64,000 nucleotides of DNA from Neobacillus cucumis (GTDB lineage Bacteria > Bacillota > Bacilli > Bacillales_B > DSM-18226), in assembly GCF_016107705.1 (NCBI RefSeq), contig NZ_JAEHGC010000005.1, positions 186,001 through 250,000 of the forward strand, in the 5' to 3' direction. Shown one piece after another: positions 20,703 through 30,080 of this stretch. Made by a program: the position numbers and the translations under genes. How positions within the stretch are numbered: position 1 is the first letter of the stretch; the number at the start of each line of letters is the position of its first letter. Under the pieces are notes generated by a model. The model did not search any database. It was not told the origin of the DNA and saw nothing but the letters and a program-made list of their open reading frames with translations.

Positions 20703-22820
20703 ATGGAACAAACGAAACACGAGTATTCCATGGAGTGGGCAGGCCGCAAGCTGACTGTCGAAATTGGACAATTAGCAAAACAAGCAAATGGTGCTGTCCT
20801 TGTCCGTTATGGTGATACAGCAGTTTTAAGTACAGCAACTGCTTCAAAGGAACCAAAAAACCTTGACTTTTTTCCGTTAACTGTAAACTATGAGGAACGT
20901 TTATATGCAGTCGGGAAGATTCCGGGGGGCTTTATTAAAAGGGAAGGCCGTCCAAGTGAGAAAGCGATTCTGGCCAGCCGCTTAATTGACCGTCCAATCC
21001 GTCCATTATTTGCTGACGGATTCCGTAATGATGTACAAGTTATTAGTATTGTAATGAGTGTGGACCAAGACTGTTCTACTGAAATGGCAGCAATGTTTGG
21101 TTCATCCTTGGCATTAAGCACATCTGATATTCCATTTGAGGGTCCAATTGCGGGAGTCGTAGTTGGCCGTGTCAATGGAGAATTCGTCATTAATCCTACT
21201 GTTGAGCAATCTGAACAGAGCGACATCCACTTAACTGTCGCCGGTACAAAGGATGCCATTAACATGGTTGAAGCAGGTGCAAATGAAGTACCTGAGGAAA
21301 CGATGCTTGAAGCCATTATGTTTGGACATGACGAAATCAAACGTTTAATTGAATTCCAGGAAAAAATTGCTGCAGAAATTGGCAAAGAAAAAATGCAAAT
21401 TTCGCTTTACGAAATTAATAAAGAGCTTGAAGCAGAAGTCAGAACAATCTGTGAAGCAGATATGATTAACGCAATTCAAGTTCAAGAAAAACACGCACGT
21501 GAAGCTGCAATAACAGAAGTGAAAAAACAAGTTTTAGCTAAATATGAAGAACAGGAAGCAACGGATGAGAACTTAAAACAAGTTAAGCAAATCCTTGACA
21601 AAATTGTTAAGGGTGAGGTCCGCCGCTTAATAACTGTGGAAAAAATTCGTCCTGATGGCCGAAAAATTGATGAAATCCGTCCACTATCTTCTCAGGTGGG
21701 GCTGCTTGCACGTACACATGGATCTGGTTTATTTACACGTGGTCAGACTCAGGCTTTAAGTATCTGTACACTCGGTGCAATGGGAGATGTTCAAATACTT
21801 GATGGTTTAGGCATTGAGGAAGAAAAACGCTTTATGCATCATTATAATTTCCCTTCCTTTAGCGTTGGAGAAACTGGTCCGATTCGCGGCCCGGGCCGTC
21901 GAGAAATCGGTCACGGTGCATTGGGAGAACGGGCACTTGAACCAATTGTTCCGAATGAAAAGGATTTTCCATATACGATTCGCTTGGTTTCTGAGGTTTT
22001 GGAATCCAACGGTTCCACCTCGCAGGCGAGTATTTGTGCTAGTACTCTTGCTATGATGGATGCTGGTGTTCCGATTAAAGCACCTGTAGCAGGAATTGCA
22101 ATGGGACTCGTAAAATCCGGAGAACATTATACTGTTTTGACAGATATTCAAGGAATGGAAGACCATCTTGGTGATATGGACTTTAAAGTAGCCGGAACCT
22201 CTAAGGGGGTAACTGCTCTTCAAATGGACATCAAGATTGAAGGTCTATCCCGTGAAATCTTAGAAGAGGCACTTCAGCAGGCGAAAAAAGGAAGAATGCA
22301 AATTTTAGATTCCATGCTTGCAACAATTAATGAACCAAGAGCTGAGTTATCAAAATTTGCGCCGAAAATTTTAACGATGGCGATCAACCCGGATAAAATC
22401 CGTGATGTTATTGGACCAAGTGGAAAGCAAATTAATAAAATTATTGAAGAAACTGGCGTTAAAATTGATATTGAGCAGGATGGAACAATCTTTATTGCAT
22501 CTGCAGATCAGGAAATGAATCAAAAGGCTAAAAAGATTATCGAAGATATTGTCCGTGAAGTAGAGGTTGGACAAATGTACCTTGGTAAAGTAAAACGGAT
22601 TGAAAAATTTGGTGCATTTGTCGAAATATTTGCCGGAAAAGACGGATTAGTCCATATTTCTGAACTTGCAGAAGAGCGGGTTGGAAAAGTAGAAGATGTT
22701 GTAAAAATTGGTGATGAAATACTTGTTAAGGTAACAGAAATTGATAAACAAGGCCGCGTAAACCTTTCACGGAAAGCTGTTTTAAAGGAACAGAAAGAAA
22801 AGGCTGAAGAGCAGCGATAA
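20703..22820 (+). CDS. pnp: Polyribonucleotide nucleotidyltransferase (PNPase)
   Basis: Phosphate-dependent 3'-5' exoribonuclease in mRNA decay and a partner of RNase Y in Bacillus. 705 residues: first RNase PH domain (1-210), all-helical linker, second RNase PH domain ([18 protein letters not shown]; catalytic region [20 protein letters not shown]), KH domain ([16 protein letters not shown]) and S1 domain ([18 protein letters not shown]). ATG behind GAGAGGGG. A 240-nt untranslated stretch separates it from rpsO; it contains AT-rich promoter-like sequence and a GAATCAT/ATGATT hairpin at about 20657-20685. Confidence 0.98.
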   Translation: MEQTKHEYSMEWAGRKLTVEIGQLAKQANGAVLVRYGDTAVLSTATASKEPKNLDFFPLTVNYEERLYAVGKIPGGFIKREGRPSEKAILASRLIDRPIRPLFADGFRNDVQVISIVMSVDQDCSTEMAAMFGSSLALSTSDIPFEGPIAGVVVGRVNGEFVINPTVEQSEQSDIHLTVAGTKDAINMVEAGANEVPEETMLEAIMFGHDEIKRLIEFQEKIAAEIGKEKMQISLYEINKELEAEVRTICEADMINAIQVQEKHAREAAITEVKKQVLAKYEEQEATDENLKQVKQILDKIVKGEVRRLITVEKIRPDGRKIDEIRPLSSQVGLLARTHGSGLFTRGQTQALSICTLGAMGDVQILDGLGIEEEKRFMHHYNFPSFSVGETGPIRGPGRREIGHGALGERALEPIVPNEKDFPYTIRLVSEVLESNGSTSQASICASTLAMMDAGVPIKAPVAGIAMGLVKSGEHYTVLTDIQGMEDHLGDMDFKVAGTSKGVTALQMDIKIEGLSREILEEALQQAKKGRMQILDSMLATINEPRAELSKFAPKILTMAINPDKIRDVIGPSGKQINKIIEETGVKIDIEQDGTIFIASADQEMNQKAKKIIEDIVREVEVGQMYLGKVKRIEKFGAFVEIFAGKDGLVHISELAEERVGKVEDVVKIGDEILVKVTEIDKQGRVNLSRKAVLKEQKEKAEEQR

Positions 22821-22858
22821 TGGATAACCCCGGTCTTGTCAAAGCTGCCAGACATTAG

Positions 22859-22888
22859 AAAGTCAGGGGAACCCCCTGACTTTCTTTA
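22859..22888 (+). terminator. Terminator after pnp
   Basis: AAAGTCAGGGG/CCCCTGACTTT with a short loop and T-rich tail. Confidence 0.88.
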
Positions 22889-22908
22889 TGTAAATATCTT
22901 TGAGAATT

Positions 22909-23030
22909 GTCCAGCTCCAGCGCCTAGCCCCTCGAGGTTGCTTCGGCCCTGTCGATGAAGTCAAAAAACGACTTCACCGCCAGGTCCTCCAGCACTTGTC
23001 GGGGCTGACCAAGGCGCTTACGCTTTTAGT
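22909..23030 (+). repeat. Cruciform intergenic repeat, copy 1
   Basis: About 120 nt with nested inverted repeats: AGCGCCT/AGGCGCT, then AGCCCC/GGGGCT, then inner TGAAGTC/GACTTCA. The second copy is at 25374. It lies after the pnp terminator and has no ORF. Similar short repeats are scattered in intergenic regions of several Bacillaceae. Confidence 0.85.
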
Positions 23031-23080
23031 TCTACCTTGTCCCTTTTATTCATAATGTTTATGGAAGGGGGAACGGGAAG

Positions 23081-24031
23081 ATGAAAAAAGTGGTTATATT
23101 TATGCTGATTTGTTTGGCTGGATGGATCTCGGTAAATAATCCTATGGTGAATCCCTATGTAGATACCCTGAAGGATTCTGCAATGATGGTTTCAAAGCAA
23201 CATTCCAATCCTCTTTATGAAAGCATTGTTAAAAATGCTCCTACATATGAGGTCCCACCTTCCAATGCCAAAATTGACCCGGTTTGGAAGGCGATACCAG
23301 GATATAATGGATTAAAGGTTGATATTTCAGCCTCCTATAAAAAGATGAAAAGTAAAAATCAATTTGATGAAAAAAAATTGGTTTTTACACAAACTTCACC
23401 GAAAGTGCACTTAAAGGATTTACCGCCTTCCCCTATTTATAAAGGCCATCCTGATAAACCAATGGTTAGCTTTATTATTAATGTAGCATGGGGAAATGAA
23501 TTTTTATCGGATATGCTTGCAACCTTAAAAAGGCATCATGTTACGACAAGCTTTTTTCTGGAGGGCAATTGGGTGAAGAAGAATCCGGATCTGGCCAAAA
23601 TGATTGTTGACGCTGGTCACGAAGTGGGTAATCATTCCTATTCCCACCCGGATATGAAGAGACTTACTGCCTCCCAAACAAGAGCGGAAATGATTAAAAC
23701 CAATGAAGTCATTGAAGCGGCAACAGGGAAAGTATGCAAATGGTTTGCTCCGCCTAGCGGAAGCTACCGGAATGAGACGGTGACGGTGGCAGATCAGTTA
23801 AAAATGAAAACGGTTATGTGGACCGTCGACACGGTGGACTGGCAAAAGCCAACTCCAGATGCCCTTATTAATCGTGTTATAAGTAAAGTTGATAACGGTT
23901 CGATGATTTTAATGCATCCTACTGAGTCAACTGCTAAATCTCTTGACCGCCTCATTACTTTAATTGAGAAAAAAAATCTAACAATTGGTACTGTTTCAGA
24001 GTTAATGAGCGAGGAAAGAATAATGAAATAA
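23081..24031 (+). CDS. ylxY: Polysaccharide deacetylase-like sporulation protein YlxY
   Basis: 316 residues with an N-terminal signal/anchor segment (about 4-22) and a NodB carbohydrate esterase 4 domain (about 125-305). The usual TFDDG motif, which supplies the catalytic base, is replaced by NVAWGNE, while the second metal-site motif is kept as HSYSH and the third as APPSGSYR. This fits the YlxY family, probably a degenerate deacetylase acting outside the membrane during sporulation. It lies between pnp and mlpA as in B. subtilis. Confidence 0.88.
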   Translation: MKKVVIFMLICLAGWISVNNPMVNPYVDTLKDSAMMVSKQHSNPLYESIVKNAPTYEVPPSNAKIDPVWKAIPGYNGLKVDISASYKKMKSKNQFDEKKLVFTQTSPKVHLKDLPPSPIYKGHPDKPMVSFIINVAWGNEFLSDMLATLKRHHVTTSFFLEGNWVKKNPDLAKMIVDAGHEVGNHSYSHPDMKRLTASQTRAEMIKTNEVIEAATGKVCKWFAPPSGSYRNETVTVADQLKMKTVMWTVDTVDWQKPTPDALINRVISKVDNGSMILMHPTESTAKSLDRLITLIEKKNLTIGTVSELMSEERIMK

Positions 24032-24096
24032 CATCGGAAGAGTAGCATAAAATAAAAGTAATGAGGTTTTGAGCTGTTATAATCAGGAGGAATTCG

Positions 24097-25335
24097 ATGA
24101 TAAATAAATACACTTGTCAAAATGGAGTAAGAATTGTATTAGAACAAATTCCTACCGTTAGATCTGTAGCCATTGGTGTATGGATTGGTACCGGATCTAG
24201 GAATGAACATCCCGAAATCAATGGGATTTCCCACTTTTTAGAGCATATGTTTTTTAAAGGTACAACCACACGGTCTGCAAAAGATATTGCTGAATCCTTT
24301 GACAGTATTGGTGGTCAAGTAAATGCTTTTACTTCAAAAGAATATACTTGTTATTACGCCAAAGTTCTTGATACCCACTCGAAATTTGCTTTAGATGTAT
24401 TAGCTGACATGTTTTTTAATTCGACTTTCGTTGAAGAAGAATTAAATAAGGAAAGAAATGTTGTCCTAGAAGAAATTAAAATGTATGAAGATACTCCTGA
24501 TGATATCGTTCATGACTTATTAAGCCGTGCCGTATACGAGGATCATTCGCTTGGTTATCCAATCCTGGGAACGGAAGAGACACTTAATACATTTACGGGT
24601 GAAAAGCTAAAGGAATATATCCATGAGCGCTATACTCCGGAAAATGTTGTCATTTCAATTGCCGGTAATGTTTCAGATGCGTTTATTAATGAAGTGGAAA
24701 AATACTTCGGCTCTTACACTGGTGGCAACCATGAAACACGTGAAAACACCCCTGTTTTTCATTCTAATCGGATTTCTAGAAAAAAGGAAACAGAGCAGGC
24801 CCATTTATGTTTAGGTTTTGAAGGATTAAAGATTGGTCACGAGGACATCTATAGTTTAATTATCGTAAACAACGTCCTTGGCGGTAGTATGAGCAGCAGA
24901 TTGTTTCAGGAAGTCCGTGAGCAGCGTGGTTTAGCGTATTCTGTTTTCTCTTATCATTCCGCTTATCAAGATAGTGGAATTGTGACAGTATATGGGGGTA
25001 CAGGGGCTAAGCAGCTCGATTTATTATTTGAAACCATTCAGGAAACATTGGATAAGTTAAAACAAGATGGAATTACCGAAAAAGAGATTACGAATACTAA
25101 AGAACAATTAAAAGGAAGCTTGATGCTGAGTTTGGAAAGTACCAATAGCAGAATGAGCCGTAACGGGAAAAACGAATTATTGTTAAAACGCCATCGTTCA
25201 TTGGATGAAATTATTGAACAAATTGATCAAGTAACCAAGCAAAGTGCTGATGAAATGGCAAGGTCCATTTTCACGAATCAATATTCAGTTTCCTTAATCA
25301 GTCCTGATGGAGAATTTCCAAAGGGCCTAAAATAA
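24097..25335 (+). CDS. mlpA: M16-family zinc peptidase MlpA (YmxG)
   Basis: Insulinase/mitochondrial processing peptidase-like metallopeptidase, 412 residues. The inverted zinc motif HFLEH is at residues 46-50 and the downstream Glu ligand region is NVVLEEIKMYEDTPDD. Second half is the usual non-catalytic M16 repeat with the R/Y motif (QEVREQRGLAYSVFSYHSAY). ATG behind AGGAGG. In B. subtilis the orthologue influences sporulation and protease gene expression. Confidence 0.93.
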   Translation: MINKYTCQNGVRIVLEQIPTVRSVAIGVWIGTGSRNEHPEINGISHFLEHMFFKGTTTRSAKDIAESFDSIGGQVNAFTSKEYTCYYAKVLDTHSKFALDVLADMFFNSTFVEEELNKERNVVLEEIKMYEDTPDDIVHDLLSRAVYEDHSLGYPILGTEETLNTFTGEKLKEYIHERYTPENVVISIAGNVSDAFINEVEKYFGSYTGGNHETRENTPVFHSNRISRKKETEQAHLCLGFEGLKIGHEDIYSLIIVNNVLGGSMSSRLFQEVREQRGLAYSVFSYHSAYQDSGIVTVYGGTGAKQLDLLFETIQETLDKLKQDGITEKEITNTKEQLKGSLMLSLESTNSRMSRNGKNELLLKRHRSLDEIIEQIDQVTKQSADEMARSIFTNQYSVSLISPDGEFPKGLK

Positions 25336-25341
25336 AAAGAA

Positions 25342-25372
25342 ACAGTTCGAGAAGTCGAACTGTTTTTTTTAT
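25342..25372 (+). terminator. Terminator after mlpA
   Basis: CAGTTCGA-GAAG-TCGAACTG hairpin followed by eight T residues. Confidence 0.9.
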
Positions 25373-25373
25373 A

Positions 25374-25522
25374 GTCCAGCTCCAGCGCCTAGCCCCTCGA
25401 GGGAAAAAATGAACTGCTTTTTTCCTAGGTTGCTTCGGCCCTGACGATGAAGTCAAAGAACGACTTCACCGTCAGGGCCTCCAGCACTTGTCGGGGCTGA
25501 TCAAGGCGCTTCCGCTTTCTTG
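25374..25522 (+). repeat. Cruciform intergenic repeat, copy 2, with insertion
   Basis: Same element as 22909-23030, with stems AGCGCCT/AGGCGCT and AGCCCC/GGGGCT. The inner arm is a perfect CCCTGACG/CGTCAGGG plus TGAAGTC/GACTTCA. It carries an extra 27 nt after CTCGAGG, itself an inverted repeat (GGAAAAAA...TTTTTTCC, about 25402-25424). Confidence 0.85.
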
Positions 25523-25582
25523 TTCTATTCTTGGACTTCCTTATATAAGATAGTATAAAGAAAGTGAAGGGAGTCCGTATTG

Positions 25583-25831
25583 ATGAGACTGAGTGAGTTA
25601 AGTGGAAAGGAAATTGTTGACGTGAAAAAAGCGGAGCGACTTGGAGTTCTTGGTCAAACGGATCTTGAAATCAATGAGGGAACTGGCCAAATTCAAGCTC
25701 TTCTCATCCCATCCCTCAAATGGTTTGGTTTTCGAAAACAAGGAGAAGAAATTAGAGTTCCTTGGAATCATATTAAAAAGATTGGAACGGACATGATCAT
25801 CATCGATATTCCTGAAAATGAAGATGAATAA
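25583..25831 (+). CDS. ymxH: PRC-barrel protein YlmC/YmxH family
   Basis: 82-residue protein of the YlmC/YmxH sporulation-associated family (PRC-barrel fold). Conserved features are RLSELSGKEIVDV at the N terminus and IPSLKWFGFRKQGEEIRVPW. ATG 25583 is adjacent to an alternative TTG 25580; GAAGGGAG lies upstream. Between mlpA and dpaA as in B. subtilis. Confidence 0.88.
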   Translation: MRLSELSGKEIVDVKKAERLGVLGQTDLEINEGTGQIQALLIPSLKWFGFRKQGEEIRVPWNHIKKIGTDMIIIDIPENEDE

Positions 25832-25850
25832 AGAAGTAAAATCAGGTTCA

Positions 25851-25888
25851 AAGCCCAAGCAAATGGATATTTGCTTGGGCTTTTTTTA
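25851..25888 (+). terminator. Terminator after ymxH
   Basis: AGCCCAAGCAAAT/ATTTGCTTGGGCT, 13-bp stem, then seven T residues. Confidence 0.93.
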
Positions 25889-25909
25889 TGAACTAATCAT
25901 GAATAACTC

Positions 25910-25938
25910 ACAGATTGAAGGTCTCCGACATAAGATGT
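25910..25938 (+). promoter_or_regulatory. Candidate sigma-K promoter for dpaAB
   Basis: AC at 25910-25911, 17 nt, then CATAAGATG at 25929-25937, close to the sigma-K pattern (AC...CATANNNTA). The B. subtilis dpaAB (spoVF) operon is expressed in the mother cell under sigma-K. The cotE gene in this window has the same arrangement. Confidence 0.55.
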
Positions 25939-26001
25939 TGAAGTGAATAGAAGAAACTGATTTTCGAATTGGATTTTTTTAAAAAGAAGGTGAATGTTTT
26001 C

Positions 26002-26904
26002 ATGCTGACAGGGATGCAGATAGCCGTAATCGGTGGTGATGCAAGACAGCTGGAAATTATCCGAAAGTTAACCGAGTTAGATGCCAGATTATCGCTCATT
26101 GGCTTCGAACAGCTTGATCACGCCTTTACTGGTGCTGTTAAGGAAAAGTTAGATGAGGTAGATTTTTCTACTATAGACGCCCTCATCTTACCCGTGCCCG
26201 GTACGAATTTAGAAGGACAGGTTGAAACAATCTTTTCAAATGAGAAGGTTATTTTGACAGAAGATATGCTTTTAAAGACACCTGAACACTGTACGATCTA
26301 TTCAGGGATAAGTAATGCATTTTTAAATGAGATCACGACTAAATCGAAGAGAAGACTTATCCAACTTTTTTCAAGGGATGATGTAGCTATTTATAATTCG
26401 ATTCCTACGGTTGAAGGAACAATTATGATGGCCATCCAGCATACGGATTATACGATTCACGGATCAAATGTAACGGTTTTGGGCCTAGGAAGGTGTGGTA
26501 TGAGTACTGCTCGAGCTTTTCATGCCCTTGGGGCGAAAGTTAAGGTCGGCGCTCGAAAAAGCGAACATCTTGCTAGAATTACAGAAATGGGCGTAACACC
26601 TTTTCATTTAAATAATCTTGTGAAAGAAGTGTCGGATACCGATATATTAATCAATACCGTTCCGCATCCGGTGGTAAGTGCAGCTGTTATTTCTAAGCTC
26701 CCTGCCCATACACTCATCATTGATATTGCCTCTAAACCGGGCGGAACTGATTTTAGATATGCGGAAAAGCGGGGAATAAAGGCATTGCTCGCACCAAGTT
26801 TACCGGGGATTGTAGCTCCAAAGACTGCCGGATTAATTCTTGCGGATGTGCTGACACAATTACTTCAGGATGACCTATTAAATAGAAAGGGGAAAGAAAA
26901 ATGA
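26002..26904 (+). CDS. dpaA: Dipicolinate synthase subunit A
   Basis: With DpaB converts a tetrahydrodipicolinate precursor into dipicolinic acid in the mother cell; DPA then loads into the spore core with calcium. 300 residues: N-terminal flavodoxin-like part (IAVIGGDARQLEIIRKL) and NAD(P)-binding Rossmann domain with VLGLGRCGMSTARAF, followed by PGGTDFRYAEKRGIKALLAP. Start at ATG 26002 behind AAGAAGGTG, which gives the B. subtilis-like N terminus MLTGMQ; upstream TTG 25969 is in frame but lies before the box. Overlaps dpaB by 4 nt. Confidence 0.96.
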   Translation: MLTGMQIAVIGGDARQLEIIRKLTELDARLSLIGFEQLDHAFTGAVKEKLDEVDFSTIDALILPVPGTNLEGQVETIFSNEKVILTEDMLLKTPEHCTIYSGISNAFLNEITTKSKRRLIQLFSRDDVAIYNSIPTVEGTIMMAIQHTDYTIHGSNVTVLGLGRCGMSTARAFHALGAKVKVGARKSEHLARITEMGVTPFHLNNLVKEVSDTDILINTVPHPVVSAAVISKLPAHTLIIDIASKPGGTDFRYAEKRGIKALLAPSLPGIVAPKTAGLILADVLTQLLQDDLLNRKGKEK

Positions 26905-27500
26905 GTTTAAAAGGAAAAAGAATTGGCTTTGGATTGACAGGGTCACATTGTACGTATGATGCTGTATTTCCGGAAATTGAGAAACTAGTGCAAGCAGGTG
27001 CCGAAGTCGTTCCGGTAGTGTCCTATACCGTAAAAAGTACTGACACTCGTTTTGGCAATGGCGAAGATTGGGTTAAAAGGATTGAAGACCTTACGGGTAA
27101 TAAGGCCATCGACTCCATTGTTGCAGCAGAGCCGCTAGGACCTAAAATGCCTCTTGATTGTATGGTCATCGCACCGTTAACAGGGGTTTCCATGAGTAAA
27201 TTCGCGAACGCTATGAACGACAGTCCTGTTTTAATGGCAGCTAAAGCAACACTAAGGAACCTTAAGCCGATTGTGCTCGGAATTTCTACGAATGATGCAT
27301 TAGGGTTGAATGGAGTAAATTTAATGAGACTGATGGCTACCAAACACATTTATTTTATTCCTTACGGACAGGATGATCCGGTTAAAAAACCAAATTCAAT
27401 GGTAGCAAGAATGACAATGTTAATGGAAACGGTGGAAGCTGCAATTGAAGGAAAACAGATTCAACCCGTACTGGTTGAAAGATTTCGAGATGATGTTTAA
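26901..27500 (+). CDS. dpaB: Dipicolinate synthase subunit B (flavoprotein)
   Basis: Flavoprotein partner of DpaA, in the family of flavin-dependent decarboxylase-like proteins. 199 residues with IGFGLTGSHCTYDAVFPEI and the conserved CMVIAPLTGVSMSKFANAMND segment. ATGA overlap with dpaA. Followed by the asd-dapG-dapA group that makes its precursor. Confidence 0.96.
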   Translation: MSLKGKRIGFGLTGSHCTYDAVFPEIEKLVQAGAEVVPVVSYTVKSTDTRFGNGEDWVKRIEDLTGNKAIDSIVAAEPLGPKMPLDCMVIAPLTGVSMSKFANAMNDSPVLMAAKATLRNLKPIVLGISTNDALGLNGVNLMRLMATKHIYFIPYGQDDPVKKPNSMVARMTMLMETVEAAIEGKQIQPVLVERFRDDV

Positions 27501-27669
27501 TTATTCCCTCTTTCGTATGAAAATGGTTATTTCTTTTAAAGAATATGTTAGAATATATAAATAATTCAAATGCTGGAGATGGTTATTCTCTTCATGCGAA
27601 TTATTTTTACTAATTAGATTATTTCCAAAAGAAATAACTGGATAAGAGATTGAAAGGGGTCTTATAGTA

Positions 27670-28725
27670 ATGAGTCAGCAAAGCGGATTTAACGTCGCAG
27701 TAGTCGGAGCAACAGGAGCAGTCGGACAGCAAATGATCCAAACCTTAGTAAAGGAAAATTTCCCTTACAAGAAATTACTATTATTATCTTCAAGCCGTTC
27801 AGCAGGCCAAAAAATTGTCGTGAACGGAGAAGAATATACGGTTCAGGAAGCGAAGCCTGAGAGCTTTGAAGGTATTGACATTGCATTATTTTCAGCAGGC
27901 GGCAGTGTTTCCAAAGAACTTGCGCCGGAAGCTGTAAAACGCGGGGCAATTGTTGTTGATAATACAAGTGCATTTAGAATGGATGCCGATAAACCATTGG
28001 TAGTGCCGGAAGTTAATGAAACAGATTTACATCAAAATACAGGGATTATTGCCAATCCAAATTGTTCAACTATCCAAATGGTCGTTGCCTTGGAACCAAT
28101 TAGACAAAAATTCGGTTTAAAGAAAGTTATTGTTTCAACCTACCAAGCCGTATCAGGTGCAGGTGCAAAAGCTGTGCAAGAATTAATGGATCAAACGAAA
28201 TCTATTTTGGCAAATGAACCCGTGGAACCAAAGATTTTACCAGTAGGCAGCGATAAAAACCATTATCAAATCGCCTTTAATGCCATTCCGCAAATTGATA
28301 AGTTCCAAGAAAATGGTTTTACTTTTGAAGAAATGAAAATGATTAATGAAACGAAGAAAATCATGCATTTACCAGAATTAGCTGTTTCAGCTACATGTGT
28401 CCGTCTTCCAGTTGCAGTAGGTCACTCTGAGTCAGTTTATTTTGAAATTGACCAAGAAGGCGTAAGTGCTGATGAAATTAAGGCTTTGTTAAAGGATGCA
28501 CCAGGCGTCATTTTACAAGACGATCCAGAAAACCAGGTTTATCCAATGCCAGCAAATTGTGTTGGAAGTAATGATGTATTTGTTGGAAGAATCAGAAAGG
28601 ACCTTGATGAAGACCAAGGTTTCCATATGTGGGTCGTCTCTGATAACTTACTAAAAGGCGCTGCCTGGAACTCTGTACAAATTGCACAAAGTTTAGTGAG
28701 ACTAGGTTTAGTGAAAGGAAAATAA
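27670..28725 (+). CDS. asd: Aspartate-semialdehyde dehydrogenase
   Basis: Reduces aspartyl phosphate to aspartate semialdehyde, the branch point to lysine/DAP/DPA and to threonine/methionine. 351 residues: N-terminal NADP site [12 protein letters not shown], active-site NPNCSTIQM (Cys near 128), and [13 protein letters not shown]. The 169-nt leader holds a hairpin (AATTC.../...GAATT, about 27563-27603) but no lysine riboswitch that I can see. Confidence 0.97.
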   Translation: MSQQSGFNVAVVGATGAVGQQMIQTLVKENFPYKKLLLLSSSRSAGQKIVVNGEEYTVQEAKPESFEGIDIALFSAGGSVSKELAPEAVKRGAIVVDNTSAFRMDADKPLVVPEVNETDLHQNTGIIANPNCSTIQMVVALEPIRQKFGLKKVIVSTYQAVSGAGAKAVQELMDQTKSILANEPVEPKILPVGSDKNHYQIAFNAIPQIDKFQENGFTFEEMKMINETKKIMHLPELAVSATCVRLPVAVGHSESVYFEIDQEGVSADEIKALLKDAPGVILQDDPENQVYPMPANCVGSNDVFVGRIRKDLDEDQGFHMWVVSDNLLKGAAWNSVQIAQSLVRLGLVKGK

Positions 28726-28759
28726 AGTTTTCATAAAAAGGCAGGTTTTGAATGTCAAC

Positions 28760-30004
28760 ATGAAAATTATCGTGCAAAAATTTGGAGGTACATCTGTCAG
28801 GGATGAAAAAGGCAGGAAACATGCTAGTGTTCATATTGAAAAGGCGTTAAAAGACGGTTATAAGGTAGTCGTAGTGGTTTCAGCAATGGGAAGAAACGGG
28901 GATCCTTATGCAACGGATACCCTTCTTTCCTTAATTGGCGGGATTAACAGTAAAATAAGTAAACGCGAACAAGATTTGCTTATGTCTTGCGGTGAGGTCA
29001 TTTCGAGTGTTGTTTTTACAAACATGTTACTTGAGTCAGGAATCAAAGCTGTCGGATTAACCGGCGCCCAGGCGGGTTTCCGTACAAATAGCGACCATAC
29101 AAATGCTAAAATAGTAGAAATGAAATGTGACCGGCTTTTAAGAGAATTGGAACATGCTGATGTGGTTGTCGTGGCAGGGTTTCAGGGTGCAGCAAAAAAT
29201 GGGGATATCACAACTATTGGCAGAGGCGGAAGTGATACTTCTGCGGCTGCATTAGGTGCTGCCCTGAATGCGGAATGGATTGATATCTTTACCGATGTAG
29301 AAGGAATTATGACGGCTGATCCCCGGATAGCAGAAAATGCAAGGCCGCTTTCGGTTGTTACTTATACCGAAGTATGTAATATGGCTTATCAGGGGGCAAA
29401 GGTGATTCATCCAAGAGCGGTAGAAATTGCAATGCAATCGAAAATTCCCATTCGAATCCGCTCAAATTATTCTGAAAGTCTCGGGACACTCGTAACAACC
29501 TTAAACAAAGAAAATCGCGGCAGTGATATAAAAGAACGGATTGTAACCGGAATCGCTCATGTTTCCAATGTAACGCAAATTAAAGTTTTTGCCAAAAAAG
29601 ATCAATACTACCTGCAAGCCGAGGTTTTTAAGGCAATGGCTAATAAAAATATTAGTGTTGATTTTATCAATATTTCTCCGAACGGTGTTGTTTATACGGT
29701 AACGGATGAGATGACGGATAAGGCGATTAAAACTTTACAGGATTTGGGTCATGAACCTGTCATTGAACGTAACTGTGCAAAAGTTTCAGTTGTGGGTGCA
29801 GGAATTGCCGGTGTCCCTGGGGTAACTTCCAAAATCGTAACATCGTTGTCTGACCATGGAATTCGAATTTTGCAGTCAGCTGATAGCCATACCACCATTT
29901 GGGTTCTCGTCAAACAAGAAGACCTAGTCAAATCAGTCAATGCACTGCATGATGCATTTCAATTGGAAGAAGAAGCAATTGAAGTATATCGAAATGAAAT
30001 GTAA
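28760..30004 (+). CDS. dapG: Aspartate kinase I, DAP-sensitive type
   Basis: Phosphorylates aspartate, first step of the DAP/lysine route; DapG in B. subtilis is inhibited by meso-DAP and used during sporulation. 414 residues: kinase core KFGGTSV, TTIGRGGSDTSAAALGAAL and TDVEGIMTADPR, then two ACT domains (about 270-410). Start at ATG 28760 gives the standard MKIIVQKFGG; in-frame TTG 28748 is too near the AGGCAGG box. Confidence 0.96.
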   Translation: MKIIVQKFGGTSVRDEKGRKHASVHIEKALKDGYKVVVVVSAMGRNGDPYATDTLLSLIGGINSKISKREQDLLMSCGEVISSVVFTNMLLESGIKAVGLTGAQAGFRTNSDHTNAKIVEMKCDRLLRELEHADVVVVAGFQGAAKNGDITTIGRGGSDTSAAALGAALNAEWIDIFTDVEGIMTADPRIAENARPLSVVTYTEVCNMAYQGAKVIHPRAVEIAMQSKIPIRIRSNYSESLGTLVTTLNKENRGSDIKERIVTGIAHVSNVTQIKVFAKKDQYYLQAEVFKAMANKNISVDFINISPNGVVYTVTDEMTDKAIKTLQDLGHEPVIERNCAKVSVVGAGIAGVPGVTSKIVTSLSDHGIRILQSADSHTTIWVLVKQEDLVKSVNALHDAFQLEEEAIEVYRNEM

Positions 30005-30021
30005 GGTGTTAACTGTATGAG

Positions 30022-30046
30022 GCAGGAGTCTTTTTAAAGACTCATT
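30022..30046 (+). terminator. Hairpin between dapG and dapA
   Basis: GAGTCTTT/AAGACTC hairpin with no clear T tail; an RNA stability or partial terminator element at most. Confidence 0.4.
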
Positions 30047-30080
30047 CTAACCCGGCAATCAAATGGAAGGAGCTTAGAAA

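Noticed and set aside
27501..27669. Lysine riboswitch upstream of asd/dapG
   Set aside because: The leader is too short and shows only a single simple hairpin, not the five-helix lysine aptamer. DapG enzymes are controlled by DAP at the protein level.
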